Positions 25,046-37,361 of a stretch of 64,000 nt of DNA are shown piece after piece. Under the pieces are notes generated by a model. It had not been told where the DNA came from and did no database searches. It saw only the letters and a program-made list of their open reading frames with translations. Both the position numbers and the translations under genes were made by a program. Source of the stretch: Prostheceraeus crozeri (lineage: Eukaryota; Platyhelminthes; Polycladida; Euryleptidae); contig CAJQUW010011508.1 of the NCBI GenBank assembly GCA_907163375.1, positions 622,958 to 686,957 on the forward strand, in the 5' to 3' direction. Positions within the stretch are counted from its first letter, which is position 1; each line of letters starts with the position of its first letter.

Positions 25046-26438
25046 ATCTGATAGCCTCTAACTTCTGGCCTATTGTCCGACATCTTCGCTGGGGATACAC
25101 ATCTTCCAGTTCAGATGGTTCAGATAGTTCCAATTCGATTTCAGATCTGAAATAGACATGGAAAGGTGCAGTTGGTTACAAAAGTTGACATACTGGGTTG
25201 ATAGAGAAGTTTTCGGTCTTTAAATATTACATAGTCTTTTCAAACGACTATAATAAGTCTCCAAAACAAGGGCAAAAACGTCAATCACCAAAAAATAAAT
25301 TTCAAAATTTTCTGGAAAATTTTCCATTTGCATCACTACAGGTGGTACGGATGGGCTGTGGGCGTGGCTGCGGAGGAAAATCCTCATTTGTGCGGATTCT
25401 GCGCAGAGTTGGGGCTGTCTGAGGGGTGGCACAGGCTGGCACACTCCCAATAAGTGTATTCGGTGGGTTGATTCGAGTGGCACACGCGATTGTCACAAGT
25501 GGTACGGCTAACTTCACATCCGTACCGCTTTGAGGTCATTTTGTCCATTTTCTCAGTAACTATTGTGAATTTTGACAAAGTACGGGGTGGCACATGCTTT
25601 AGACGTGTTATTTTAGACGTCCATGTGGTTGAAAATTCATAAAGATGGGATTTAAGATATTTTCTGTAAACTGGTACGGCTAACTTCACATCCGTACCAC
25701 CTCGAAGTTTTGATGGACGATTTTTCGCAAACTGCCGCATTATTTTGAAAAACTACTGGTGGCCCAAGCTGGCATACTCTAAAAATTATGTGTTAATGCT
25801 GTTTTCGAGAGTGGCACACGCGATTTTCGATGTGGTACGGATATTGGTACGGCTAACTTCACATACGTTAGAGTGGAAGCTTTCCCGAGTCAGATAGAAG
25901 ACTTTTCTTTTCTACCACGAGATCTTTCAGCCTACATCGTAGGCCATTCTCAAGTGACTGCACTGTATTGTTGAATCAACGATTAACACATCTCACATGA
26001 AATCACAGCGATATCAGACGGATTGACATTCCTCCTATTATGTTAGTTAGTATTGTGTTATTCATTAGATGTTAACAGGCTCTTTTGTTTGCTACCATGT
26101 AAGTGTCAATCCGTCTGATATCGCTGTGATTTCATGGGGGATGTGTTAATCGTTGATTCAACAATACAGTGCAGTCGCTTGACAATGGCCTACGATGTAG
26201 GCCGAAAGATCTCGCGGTATAACAGAAAAGTCTTCTATCTGACTTGGGAAAGTTTCCACTCTATATAAGTAGAATTTCTAGAACATATGTAAATGATGCC
26301 CAAGACTTTACATGTTATCCCTGCCGTAATGACTATTCAGGCCGAATGCAAAACATTGTTAAATAAGTATATGTATGCAGACTTCTTCTCTTGAGAATTC
26401 AGTCGAGCTCATACTAGATTGATAATGATATAACCGCA

Positions 26439-26464
26439 AAAATGCCTACATGTAGGCATTTTTT
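26439..26464. repeat. Perfect 26-bp palindrome (copy A)
   Basis: AAAAATGCCTACA followed at once by its exact reverse complement. The same palindrome is at 39948-39973 in copy B. It looks like a self-complementary terminator-type stem, but nothing transcribed is identified beside it. Confidence 0.7.
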
Positions 26465-26731
26465 TATGTGTTTTTCAATTAGATGTCATTCTTTAACTGA
26501 ATACTTGTAATGCACACAGAGCAGTTCTGAAATGAAAATGCACTGAATTTAACTGAACAAGTAATGTTGAAAATTTCTGAGGGATTGACGGAATATTCTA
26601 GAAAATGTGCCTCTTCAAAATCACACTTTTTGAATTTATTATTATTTTTTATTCAGGCCCGAATAGAGGAAACTGTGGTCGCTGGATAATGATTATCTTT
26701 TGTCCTAATGTGGCAATGAAAGTGCAGTGAA

Positions 26732-26758
26732 CACAGATGACCATGATTTGAATTCAGC
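26732..26758. other. 27-bp spacer joining copies A and B
   Basis: This short sequence (CACAGATGACCATG...) separates the end of copy A from the start of copy B and has no match at the outer edges of the duplication. It is the junction to test when deciding whether the duplication is real. Confidence 0.85.
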
Positions 26759-27869
26759 TTGTCATAAATACCATGGATATCTAGATATTTGTGTAAGTAC
26801 ATAATTAAGAAAGAAAAAACATCTAGTATCCGACGTCTCTGTCGTATTCTGTGATTACTCATGGACTCCTGTATATATTGCACCTGGAAAGAAAGCCGAA
26901 ATTCATTTATACACAAGACGGCTGATTTGACTCGGACAGCAGATGGAGAAAAATATCAGCTATCAAATGAAAGTGAGATGTTTAAAGAAAAGGAAGTAGG
27001 AGTTTCTGGAAATCAGAAGAACATGGGATTGCAACCAACTCATCATCGCTGACTGAATATGGAATATTGACAATATTAAATGGAACAATAGCGTTTGACA
27101 GTATGATTTATACAACGTACGTACGTAAAATTATGGTCAATGGAGACAGTATCAGCAACGGCAGCTTTAGTCTGTATCAGTCTGTAATGTGAAACGTCCG
27201 ATCCCGTCTTGATTTATGCCCCATTCAGGTGTGGAATATTAGTTAGGGGAGGGTGAGGAGAGTTGGCCACTGTGGAGACTTGGCCACAGTCGAGATCTCA
27301 GAAAGTAATCGTCGGGAAGCTAATCCATTTGGCGTTTCATTATCACCCAACATGCCTTTCTCAAAGACGGTGATTGGATACTGCTGTCGATCAATGGCCT
27401 TGTCTACACAGCGTTAAGTTTATTTCAGGTCGGTTTTTGTCATTTTCCCATCACACTACGGAAGTCACACCGTCGGGTGCACACGGTCGGAATACTCACA
27501 AACGGTCGGAATACTCACAACTCGTAAGTGTTCATTAACTTGTCAATGGCTATCGATATCCAAATAAAGAAATTCCTCAACTTAACGGTAGATCAACATA
27601 ATATTCAGAATTTAATGCTGAGCTATCATGTGGAGAGTTGGCCACCTAATTGGCCGAGTCTCCCCATGACGATCTGATGGTGGCCAACTCTCCTCAATTA
27701 TTTTTCTGATGCATGAGCGCATAATTAAGTTACTTAGGCAATTACTAATTATTAGGAACAGCACCATGGGCACGGGAATGCATGCTTGCAAGACATATAC
27801 CGCATATTCCCTCTATCAAGACTTGAGTCTCATTAGCTGTCTAAGGATTCTTCTTTCTTCTTCAGGACT

Positions 27870-29499
27870 ATGACCCGAACGTATAACCGCAAGACAACGA
27901 GAGCGGGCTTTACTGAAGAGACCCTTAGAGATGCGGCAGAGAGAGTCTTGAATGGAGAAAAGTCATTTCGGGTGGCACATGAGGTTGGAATTCCTCGTAC
28001 GACAATTAGGAGGAAAGTGGAACTTCTGCGTAACGATCCTGGTGCATGTGTTGCAACAAATTATAAAAGAGCACAGGTTTTTTACATACCAACAAGAAGA
28101 GCAGCTCTGTGAATACTTAGAACGTTGTTCGTCCATGTTCCACGGGTTAACGACGGTTAAAACAAGAGAGTTGGCTTATCAAACTGCATTGTTCAATGAA
28201 ATCAAATATCCACAGAAGTGGGACAGTGATAAGAAAGCTGGCTTTGAGTGGCTACTGGCTTTCATGCGGCGTCATCCTCGTCTCTCAATACGCAAACCGG
28301 AAGCAACATCAATTGCAAGAGCATCTGTGTTTAACAGAAGGAACATAGATGAATTCTTCGACAAGCTGGAAGAAGTTATCCAGGCATCCCAATTCCGAGG
28401 CAAACAGATCTACAATCTTGACGAAAGCGGATTGACAACTGTCCAGAAGATGCCAGATTTCATTGGAAAGCGGGGAGTGAAGCAGGTGGGGCAGATAGCG
28501 AGCCGAGAGCGTGGAGAACTGATGACCGTCTGCTGCATAGTTTCGGCCATTGGAGAGACTGTTCCTCCTGTCTTAGTCTTTCCGCGAAAGATGTTTCACG
28601 ATCCAATGATGGCCAATGCTGCGGAGGGAAGCATCGGTTTGGTAACTGGAAATGGCTGGATGAATTCCGACACTTTCGTGAAAGTTCTGAAGCACTTCAA
28701 AGCTCATGCTAGGCCGACCCCGGACTATCCCGTGTTGCTGATAATGGACAACCACGAGAGCCATCTGTCACTTCCTGCCCTCTCATTTTCAAAGGAAAGC
28801 AACATTCACATCCTTACTTTGGTGCCGTATACTAGTCACAGGACGCAGCCGCTTGACAAGAGTGTGTTTGGCCCCATGAAGAAATTCTACAACGCAGCAG
28901 CAACTTCGTGGATGATGCAGAATCCTGGACGTTGTATCACGATATACAATGTATCACAATTTGTACGAGAGGCTGTACTGAAAGGTTCAACTCCTGCAAA
29001 CATTCAATCAGGATTCAAGGCAACTGGAATTTGGCCATTCAACAGACACATATTCGATGAAGAGGATTTCGCACCGGCATCGGTTTTTAATGCTCCACAA
29101 ACCTCCGATTCCTCCGAGCCTCCTCTGATGTCATCAGCTGCTCCACATACCTCCAGTTCCTGCGAGCCTCCTCTGACGTCATCTGCTGCTCCACAGACCT
29201 CCAGTTCATCCGAGCCTCCTCTGACGTCATCTGTTAACGCTCCACAAACCTCCAGTTCCTCCGAGCCTCCTTTGATGTCATCAGCTGCTCCACATACCTC
29301 CAGTTCCTGCGAGCCTCCTCTGACGTCATCTGCTGCTCCACAGACCTCCAGTTCATCCGAGCCTCCTCTGACGTCATCTGTTAACGCTCCACAGACCTCC
29401 AGTTCCTCCGAGCCTCCTTTGATGTCATCAGCTGCTCTACAGACCTCCACATCCTCTGATGACTTTGTATCACCATCGGTTTTCAAAGGATATCCGAAG
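27870..29499 (+). CDS. pogo/Tigger-like DDD transposase, exon 1, one frameshift
   Basis: The start at 27870 (MTRTYNRKTTRAGFTEETLR) gives a helix-turn-helix DNA-binding domain (RVAHEVGIPRTTIRRKV). The frame then changes at a run of six T near 28078-28083, and the rest continues in the frame that ends at 29511. The DDE_1-type core shows YNLDESG (D at 28420), LIMDNHESH (D at 28747) and TQPLDKSVFG (D at 28855), a DDD triad. The tail (29090-29450) is a serine-, proline- and threonine-rich repeat. The frame runs into a GTAAGC donor at 29500; the family usually continues in a second exon with a zinc finger, seen at 29949. A single-base slip in the T run would be enough to inactivate this copy, or could be a read error. 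Confidence 0.88.
29090..29450 (+). repeat. Coding minisatellite in the transposase tail
   Basis: About seven units of 48-57 bp encode variants of APQTSSSSEPPLTSS. They group into a higher-order repeat: the block from about 29136 recurs about 177 bp later. All unit lengths are multiples of three, so the frame is kept. Unequal exchange or slippage is the likely origin. Confidence 0.85.
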
Positions 29500-29703
29500 G
29501 TAAGCGCTTGAACATTAGGACAGTAGGTAGAATTGTAAAATATAAATTACCTGGGTAAGCAAAATATTATTACGTGTCGTGCTGTAGTTTTGCACATTAA
29601 TTGAAAAATAGATTTAAACATGCAAAATATGACTCATATAATTCGTGTACTAACTCATGTTGCTGAAGCTAAGCTAAGAATGTTTCTCTTGATATCTTTT
29701 CAG

Positions 29704-30080
29704 GCGATTCCAGGGACTCCGAAGACCAGACAACGCAGATATCGACCCAAAGCCATGATTGCGACATCAGATTGTGAGATGAAGCGAATTCAAGAAAGGA
29801 AGTCTCCATTGAGGGGTGTCAAGAGATCTATCAGCACAAGCAAGGAAGCGGAGAACCAACGTCTCAAGGAATTGCATCTCAATCCTCAATCAAGACCAAA
29901 GAAAGAGCCGGGCCGAAGAAAACAGCAAAGGCGAGAAGAACTGAGAGCTGTCCCATTTGTAGCAATTCTTATGAGTCCTCTGGACTTGACTGGTTCTTGT
30001 GCAGCTCATGCGAGAAATGGGTGTGTGAGGAGTGCTTTGAGAATTGTTTGTGTCAGGTGTGTTTGTTTAGTTCTTTGTGA
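29704..30080 (+). pseudogene. Transposase exon 2 with PHD-like zinc finger, out of frame
   Basis: An AG acceptor ends at 29703 (TTTTCAG). The frame reaching 30080 encodes ESCPICSNSYESSGLDWFLC, then SSCEKWVCEECF, a PHD-type finger common at the C-terminus of this transposase group. Simple joining of 29499 to 29704 enters another frame (AIPGTPKTRQRRYRPK), and the finger's own frame has a TGA at 29775. Either the splice differs or this exon has decayed. Another reading of the same exon is long but has no recognisable domain. Confidence 0.6.
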
Positions 30081-31695
30081 TTGAATCTCACCGGAGAAAA
30101 TGATGTCGCGATCCAGAACCTAGCCTACATGTAAACATGGTTGATATAACCAATGTTACTTTTAGTTTTGCTGTTTTTAGAAAAAGCATGCAGTGAGAAT
30201 GACATTATAGTATGCAACGAGATGGCACCAGAGACTGATCTTTTCATATTTTTTGTTATTGTTTTATTCTTCCTTAATCACATGAGTAGGTATCGAGGCG
30301 ATGACGCATTATGTAGCGAGATGGCACCATGGTAGATACAGACCTTTTAAAATTTTATTTGTTGTCACGTGAGTATCGAATCACAAGGCGATGTGCTTGT
30401 GACAGAATTTTGCGATTTTTGTTTGTATTTTTTGTATGCAGCATAATCGAGATTCGAGATGATGACCGATTAGGCTAAATATGGTATTTGATACAAAAGG
30501 CTGGTATTTTTCGTGATCTTTTATAATCATAGATCTATAGGCCTATGGTCCAAACAAATAGCGATCAATATTTTATCATGGAAATTAGGATAAGGATTAG
30601 GAATAAGGAAGGATTAGGATAAGGAAATTAGGATGATAGGCCTAATTTGTCAAAAAATATGAAGCTATGAGCTCAAGTCTTCTCTGTATGATATCATGGG
30701 TTATTTAGTGTGTTGATTATATCATGTTATAAGTGCAATTAATGCACATATAACTTTTGTACTAAAATTTATAAGTGGCCAAGTCTCCACAGTTGAGTGG
30801 CCAAGTCTCCTCTACCTGTGGCCAAGTCACCCCAAGTTTGTATGTAATTATAAAACTGAAATTAATCTATCTGGTAGTGATCGTGAGAGGTCGGGCTAAT
30901 TGTCCTTTTTTTTGTAATGCGCTAGTGCATATGTAACAGAAGTTTCAAGTCAATCCATCCATTAGTTTCTGAAAAAACTTTAAAAAAAGCAAAAATCAAA
31001 TCTGGGTGGCCATGTCTCCCCAGTCTCCCCTATCGAGTGAAAGCGAGATGATTTATGAAGAAGTAGGAGTTTCTGGAAATCAGAAGAATATGGGATTGTA
31101 ATCAACTGATCATCGTTTTACTCACTAATAAAGGACATTGAAAAACTGATACCTTGAACTATTTCATCCATCAGATTTGAGACTCATTTTTTGAGACATT
31201 ACTTCAAATTGCTATAGGCCTACTGCTGATATTCTATACCACCTTGTGTTTATCAGGAAAATGCCGCTTCGCTATATCCGTTCAAAGTGGTGTGATAACA
31301 ATGGTAGAGCAATAAGCTGTCTATAAATATATAGAGTATAGAGCTGTCTATAAAAGTCAAGGAAGGGTTAAAGCAGACATATTTTGAAAAGCGACAGATA
31401 GTCGAAATTGCGTGTCACATAATTCTAGTCATCCTTGACATACATAAAATAATGCACTTTACACGTACGCAAAGAGAATTGCAGCTATCGTTTCAAATGG
31501 AGAAAGAATTTTTTTAGATTGAAAGACCTAAACAATAGATTGTAAGAGCTATAGTATCCTTATGCTTTAATAAATGATGCAATTGCAGAAGCAGAAGCTT
31601 TTCAGCTGCTCCAACTACATCAATATGTGATAGCTCAAATAAATGGCAGTCTTTTGGTAGACTTTGGTGCAAAGAATTTGTACCGCAAACGTGGA

Positions 31696-33196
31696 CCCGT
31701 TCTGCCGCAGTAGCTGAGAAGTGTCAGAAATGCTGGGTAGAAGAACTGCTGACGTAAAGAGACCCGGTATAAGGGAAATAGATGCAAATATTAGGCGAAG
31801 GGGATAAGCAACACAAGCTTTGGTGGTCTGGTGGACGGAAAGTCGAGGAGTCGTAATTCTTGTAAGAGATCGGTTAATAAGTAACGTGATTCAAATAGAG
31901 AGACCAAGTGCCGCTTTCATGAAGGTGAATAAGGTTTTGGAGGTAAAGTGATTCACATCTATTCAATATATGCTCCCAGACAGGGAGATCAGCTGCTGAG
32001 AAGGATGATCTCAGGGAAAGTCTGGAAGATTAGATTTCTGCTGTTCCGCTTACTGAACCTTCGTGGATTTCGAGGGATCTGAGTGGGATGCTGGTGCGGA
32101 CATAAGATGATTTGAAGGAGTGATCCTCATGGTTTCAGTGGTAGAAATTCTGAATGTTTATTGCCTTCTGTCAAAGATACCGAATGATGGCTGTGAATAC
32201 TAAGTTTCATAAAAACCGTGAAAACCTGATCACATGCATTAGTGAAGATGGTGCGACTAAAATAGATTACATGCTGTAGAGACAAGAGAGTCATGTGGCT
32301 GACAAGGAAGTAGAAAGCATTCCAGGATAGGTCTGCCTAGCGCGATATCGGCTGTTGGTCATGGATGTGTGTATACAGTAAGACGTAAAGACAAAAATGA
32401 ATGTTCTTATCAGGAAACTGAAAGTGTGGAAATTGAAAAATGAAGAAGCGAGAAGAGAATTTGAGAACGTTTGGCAGCCGAAAAATGAAGCTCAATCAGA
32501 GATCAGCTGGAACCAGCTTAAAAATAATGTCATGCAGTCAGCAAAACAAGTTCTTGGGGAGACAAGGGGGCCGACCACGTCAAGTGCAGCGAGAGACTTG
32601 GTGATGGGGTTGTGAACTGCAATTAGTCTTAAAAAACAAGAATTTGGCTTTCAAAAAGTGGCAGAAGTCAAAAATTTGAAAATGAGTGCACACTGTACGA
32701 AGATGCGTCAAAGTTGTCAAAGAAAGCTGTTGCTTAGACCTGAGAAAAATCGTGGTAGACATTGAGCAAGAACATCAGTAGGACCGAAACACAAAATAAG
32801 ATGTTCAAGATTGCGCGACAAATGAAAACGGAAAGGAAATTTGTAGTTCAAGGAAACTTCGTGAAAAGTGAATGAGGAGAGATCTCAGTTGAGGAAGAAG
32901 ATACTAAAATTCGTTGGAAGGAGTTCCTCCCTTGTGTAGACTGCCACGGATGACATCATCATTGAAGTGTACCAGTTGTCGGCGGATGGTCCCCGACCAC
33001 CAGGAAGACTTGACAAGAACGTATCCAAGAAGACCTGGAGTCTCTTGAGGTCGTTCGAAATGGAAACGGGTCATCGCAACTTCACCCAGCCCCGTAAGAA
33101 GAGACGTAAAATGAAGAAGCAAGATGTAAGAAGAAGGAGTCTTAACATTGATCCTGAAAAAGACTCAGTATCAGAGACACTGTAAGAATAAAATAG
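31696..33196 (+). pseudogene. Decayed RTE-like LINE in copy B
   Basis: Duplicate of 15030-16530, with the same endonuclease-like remnants (GVVILVRDRLISNV, IYSIYAPRQGD) and the same missing reverse-transcriptase core. A few substitutions distinguish it, for example an ACC-to-AAC change giving RLDKNV instead of RLDKTV. Confidence 0.55.
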
Positions 33197-33365
33197 GGAT
33201 TTTGACATTTATTAGTGCACTACTTTTACTCGAAACAATCCGAATGTCTATAACCTAATAATAAGTCATACAACTGACAGTCTTAATTTATTGAATACTT
33301 TCAAAAATATGAAAATAGTGAGATATTTCGTCATAGTAAATCTTTACTTAATAAAATGAAAATGA

Positions 33366-33886
33366 AACATAATGAACCAACTAATGGCATTAGCAAGCGC
33401 AGCCATAAATAGTGCAAATGCTGTAAACACTTGATTATTGGTAGCAACATAAGACTCAAAGTCAATGGTGCCTACATTTATTGCAACATTGAATTTGATT
33501 TCAGTTGCGATTCCAGTAATAACACTGCAACCGATTGACCGTTCGTCGCCAAGAGAATGATGATAGCCCTATCTTTCTATGTTGAATGTCAGTAAACATA
33601 TCAGTGATTGTTGTTATGATGAAGACACCAAATTGGAAGCTGCGCCTAATTTTCCAATTGTCAGATAGAGCTCATAGACTGGAGAGGGAGGAAAAAGGAG
33701 ACATATTTCAAATTAAACTTCAAACTAACCTTTAATTACCAATGAGCCCTTTTTGGTTTTTAGTTGCAGTATTATACTTGTTGTTTTTTATATTAGTTAT
33801 TTTATATTTCTGTTATTTGCTTTTAATTTTGTCGTTTTCCTCGTGATTGCTTTATTAAAACGAAGCTTTCGGTAAGTATGGGTTTT
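33366..33886 (+). pseudogene. Old Penelope-like 3' fragment in copy B
   Basis: Duplicate of 16700-17220, with the same CKCCKHLIIG reading and the same tail. It adds no independent evidence beyond showing that the fragment predates the duplication. Confidence 0.5.
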
Positions 33887-36470
33887 TCCTAGGTTTTCTA
33901 TGACTAAGCGAGAAGTGCTAAACCTGAACCGCAAAATTCATAAACGCATGTTTTCGTGCACCTTTGTTTATGAAACCAAGCACTCTCTGATTTAGCAAGC
34001 CTCCTTATGTCGGCAAACACAACACTTTGGACAAATTTAACCAAAATCTCGCTTTCAGCACCGATCAGACATAAAATGATTAGGGTTTCATGTATTCCCG
34101 AATTTCACCTAAATCCTGTTCCAATTTTCACGAATCGTTTCCTCTACCCATGCTTCGATAGAAGGAAATAATGAATTAGATTTCGTGGCAAATTACTTGT
34201 GGTCGGTGCACCGTAATGTGCGAATTTCGATCAAATTGATATTTCCTTTATGGTTTCAATTATAATTCATGTTAATTCATTTTATCTACTATCTTAGTCA
34301 CAGCAAATTGGAGAGAATATTCTAAGAATGCAGTGAAGTTAATCCAACTAGGAGAGCATTATTCAATGCTATTTAATTATGAGCTTCTTTATCATGATAA
34401 TGAAACCTTTTGAAAATCACAGCAATATCTCCTCTTGCTAAGATATAGGCTAGGCTTCTTAGCATTCTAGCGGCTATCGATTCGTCCGAAAGATTTTGTT
34501 TTGTCATCCGGTAACAGACTGATTGAAACCGCGTTTTCTTGCATATTAATTTGTAGATGGCGGTGACATTACATCGGATCTTTCTACATTTCCTGATGTG
34601 CTCAGATATTTTGAAAAAATAACTTAACGTTAACTATTATGGTTCTAAAAGAACCAATTGAAAACCGCCATTAACTTTGTAATTTTAGTCATTGCAACTT
34701 TTCATCATTTTATGTTGCATATCTACACAATTGATGCTTTCATCTAGCTTTAAGGAATTCCACTAGAACTATCATAGAGACAAGCGGGTTCAGCATGACA
34801 TAAATCACTTGCAAATATTGGCAAAATAAAACTAAAGGATGCTGATGTTTCAAATTCTTAAGCATCTTTAGAATTTTCCTAGTCCTCTATGACATTTTCA
34901 TTGAATTCTAGAAAACATCAACACACGACAATCTAGTAGAAGACGAAACAAATTACATCTCGCCTATACTTTAATAAGTGCGTCAGTGTAACTTACAAAA
35001 TTTTTATAGCACCGAAAACACTGAGAATTTTCGATGCGCAGGTTATCATGACCGGTGCGAGCAGGTACGGCTGGCGCACAGCCCTATAGATTACTATCTG
35101 CAACCTGACTGACATGCCCAGTCATTAATTGCGTAAATATTGAGAGCGTAATTTTCACACAAATTGCTTTATCAATGATGAATATTATATCGAATGTAAA
35201 TGAATTTTTCCTTCATAAAGATTATTTGATTAGCACAGAACATACTAATTTAAGAGGAACCTCAAAAATAATCTGAAGGGGACTCAGAAATCATCGTTTC
35301 ATAGGCCCAGGTTTATATCTAGCGATCGATTTCTTATCTACAGAGAACACCTGCTGTTGAGAAACATTCTATCGAGGTTGGTTCTGTAGTCAGCTATGAT
35401 TTCTGAGAAAATTGCTGGCTAGAAGACTTTTCTACAGCAGAAGGCGGAATGTGATGCGGCTTGTCTCTGATCCTACCAACTTCAGATCTGCTTGAAAGAA
35501 TACTGAGATATACTAGAAGTGTCACATAATTCTCACAATTAGATACTGGTTTTTCCAACCAGGCGATAGGAGGCTATGAGCCTGCTGCAGTCTGAAAGCA
35601 TCTTTGATAGCCGAATGGGACTATTGAGATCTTCTGAACAATCGATCTCACAAGAAAACATATATTTTTTTCATGTCTTGATCTTGGCTTTGAAGTTTGA
35701 TTCTGATATAAGACAGTTAGGTACCATTGCCAAATTAAATCCTAATGATAGCACAGACGTGATTGGAAATGAGTTGAAGCGATTCCATGCCAATTGTGGC
35801 TCTATATTTGCTAGCCCTCGCTTAGTCTGAGAAAAGCACAGAAAATTTCATTTTAACGGAAAGTTTCACTACTTCTCATTGGATGGATATGCATATGTTT
35901 TTTTCTGATCCTGTCTTACAAGAGCAGAGAGCAGGAACTGGGTAGAGTTCGTCAGACGCGAGATTTGTTATATCCATGCGGTGTACATCATTCTTTTGAG
36001 TCTCATTTTTGGTCTCTTTCCCTGCCGAAACTCGTTCTGGCTATGCCGGACTGCATTATTTGGTCGTCTCATGACGGCGAATCTCAAAACAGCGAACAAA
36101 AGTTTGCGGTTAAATGAGGCAGACGTATTTTCTTATGCACAACTCTCAACGCAAATTGACACCTGTTCGCTATTTTAAGATTCGCTCTTATGACAGACAC
36201 TGAACATTACAGGTATTGGTTGTAAGAGATGATGTCACACCAAACAATGAGGAAAACGACTGCCTTTTCTAAACAGCAGCAAAAGAAGAAGTCCGAGGTT
36301 ACAGTCGTAACTGCATTCACAAACTATGGAGATAGACAAAAATTAACGTGTTGAAGGAACCCTGCCTTACAGCTATTCAATATAAAACCATGAAGAATTG
36401 TTTCAATGATATTTCTTATTTCCTACTTTCGCTCTTAGACTCTTCTTAGATATCCCCCTCTTTTCACAGG
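33887..36470. other. Non-coding part of the duplicated unit, copy B
   Basis: Collinear with 17221-19804. ORFs at 35576-35830 and 35981-36178 are the counterparts of those in copy A and match no known family. Confidence 0.4.
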
Positions 36471-36646
36471 TACGGGTCGCATCTGACTCATTTCGCTTGG
36501 GTCAACACTCAAGACCTGGTTCGATCGGAGCTTCAATTCGTAGCTTTATGGCAAAGCTCAGTGTTACCAACACACAGCGTGCGATGGATCGAGAGAGTCT
36601 GTTGGGTCAAAACGATGATGATGCCGAGTTAATGGAAATCAAATAA
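36471..36646 (+). pseudogene. Possible LINE tail fragment, copy B
   Basis: Duplicate of 19805-19980, with the same VTNTQRAMDRESLLGQ reading. Tentative for the same reasons. Confidence 0.35.
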
Positions 36647-37361
36647 ATTCAGAGAAACTTCAAGTGAACATGACTTTTTGAAACTTTTCTCGCTGGAATA
36701 CCTTGTTCCTGCGCGTGTGATTGATTTTCAAGCTGACCGTCCACGTGTCTCACTTAACCCGATATTTTGGTCCATGTTGAACTTTTTCTTATCGCGACGA
36801 TCAAGGTGCATATTTTATATTTATTCTTGAAAACGATGACATTTTTCGATAATTTACGCACGCAGCCAAAAGAGATGCATGGAATAAATGCTCCGACAAC
36901 TGATGCGCTGCTGACATTTTCCATTACAATGTAAATGATTTTTAAACACTCATGATGACAGTTAATAAGTGTCAACACAATATAATTTATTCAATGCAAT
37001 TGTTTTTCATCGAAAACAGATAGGAAAATTATCAATCTCGCTAGATTATAAATATCAATTAACTCCTGCATGTCAAGTCTATTGTTTGTGACACTCGGCA
37101 TTGAGCGAAGCGTCCGCCAATTTAATTTCTATATATTTGATGTGTGACGGAATTATTAGCCTTCTATTATCTATAAGCCATATTGCCAAATTTAGGTAGC
37201 TTGATGATATGGACTGACTTTGCAGAAGGACCTTAGAAATTCACGCGGGACTGAAAACGTACCGTCATCAATTGTTCCTGTACTTCAATCCTGAGCCCGG
37301 GAAACACAAATTTAGTGTAGGCCCTAGAGTAGAATTTCCAACATAGGGAATTGATTTGTAA

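Larger units (their letters stand above)
20709..25869. mobile_element. Long-inverted-repeat element G, with nested Penelope (copy A)
   Basis: The left arm starts AACGTGTGTAAAGTTAGCCG at 20709 and is the reverse complement of the right arm ending CGGCTAACTTCACATACGTT at 25869; arms run about 550-600 bp. Flanking AAAGTGG (20702-20708) and AGAGTGG (25870-25876) suggest a 7-8 bp target duplication with one change. Within the arms the hairpin unit GGTACGG-loop-CCGTACC recurs (20879, 21051 and mirrored at 25500 and 25673). An extra block at 21190-21300 in the opposite sense makes the left arm a mosaic. Core DNA is only about 0.8 kb without the nested element and has no transposase, so it is non-autonomous. 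Short ORFs over the arms are chance. Confidence 0.75.
20696..26269. repeat. Foldback element F, interrupted by element G (copy A)
   Basis: Arms of about 170 bp face each other at 25870-26037 and 26102-26269 around a loop of about 65 bp. For example CATGAAATCACAGCGATATC at 25997 is mirrored by GATATCGCTGTGATTTCATG at 26117-26136. The outer tip of the left arm (TTATATAAAGTGG, 20696-20708) lies 5 kb away, because another inverted-repeat element was inserted within it. The right tip is CCACTCTATATAAG. No coding capacity is seen; it is a MITE-like palindrome. Confidence 0.7.
13881..26731. repeat. Copy A of a 9.7 kb direct tandem duplication
   Basis: The sequence starting TTGTCATAAATACC at 13881 recurs at 26759, and the two copies stay collinear to AGTGCAGTGAA at 26731 and 40240. 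Without the Penelope-like insertion (21854-25043) copy A is about 9.66 kb. Over the 6 kb from 14.4 to 20.7 kb I noticed only about ten substitutions and a one-base indel. Copy A also lacks about 50 bp near 21285 that copy B keeps (about 37950-38005), between short GGCACA repeats. Confidence 0.95.
27246..31030 (+). mobile_element. pogo/Tigger-like DNA transposon
   Basis: A 3785-bp element bounded by TA at 27244-27245 and 31031-31032; copy A has one TA at the matching place. Terminal inverted repeats of about 25 bp begin GGGGAG: GGGGAGGGTGAGGAGAG on the left against GGGGAGACTGGGGAGAC read inward on the right. Near both ends, forms of GTGGCCAAGTCTCC or its complement recur: 27272, 27630, 27652, 27680, 30775, 30797, 30818 and 31006. 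These are likely transposase-binding sites. It carries a transposase gene with an intron. Confidence 0.93.

Noticed and set aside
29004-29486. Minus-strand ORF of 160 residues with ELEVCGAADD repeats
   Set aside because: It is the reverse reading of the transposase minisatellite, open only because every unit is a multiple of three.
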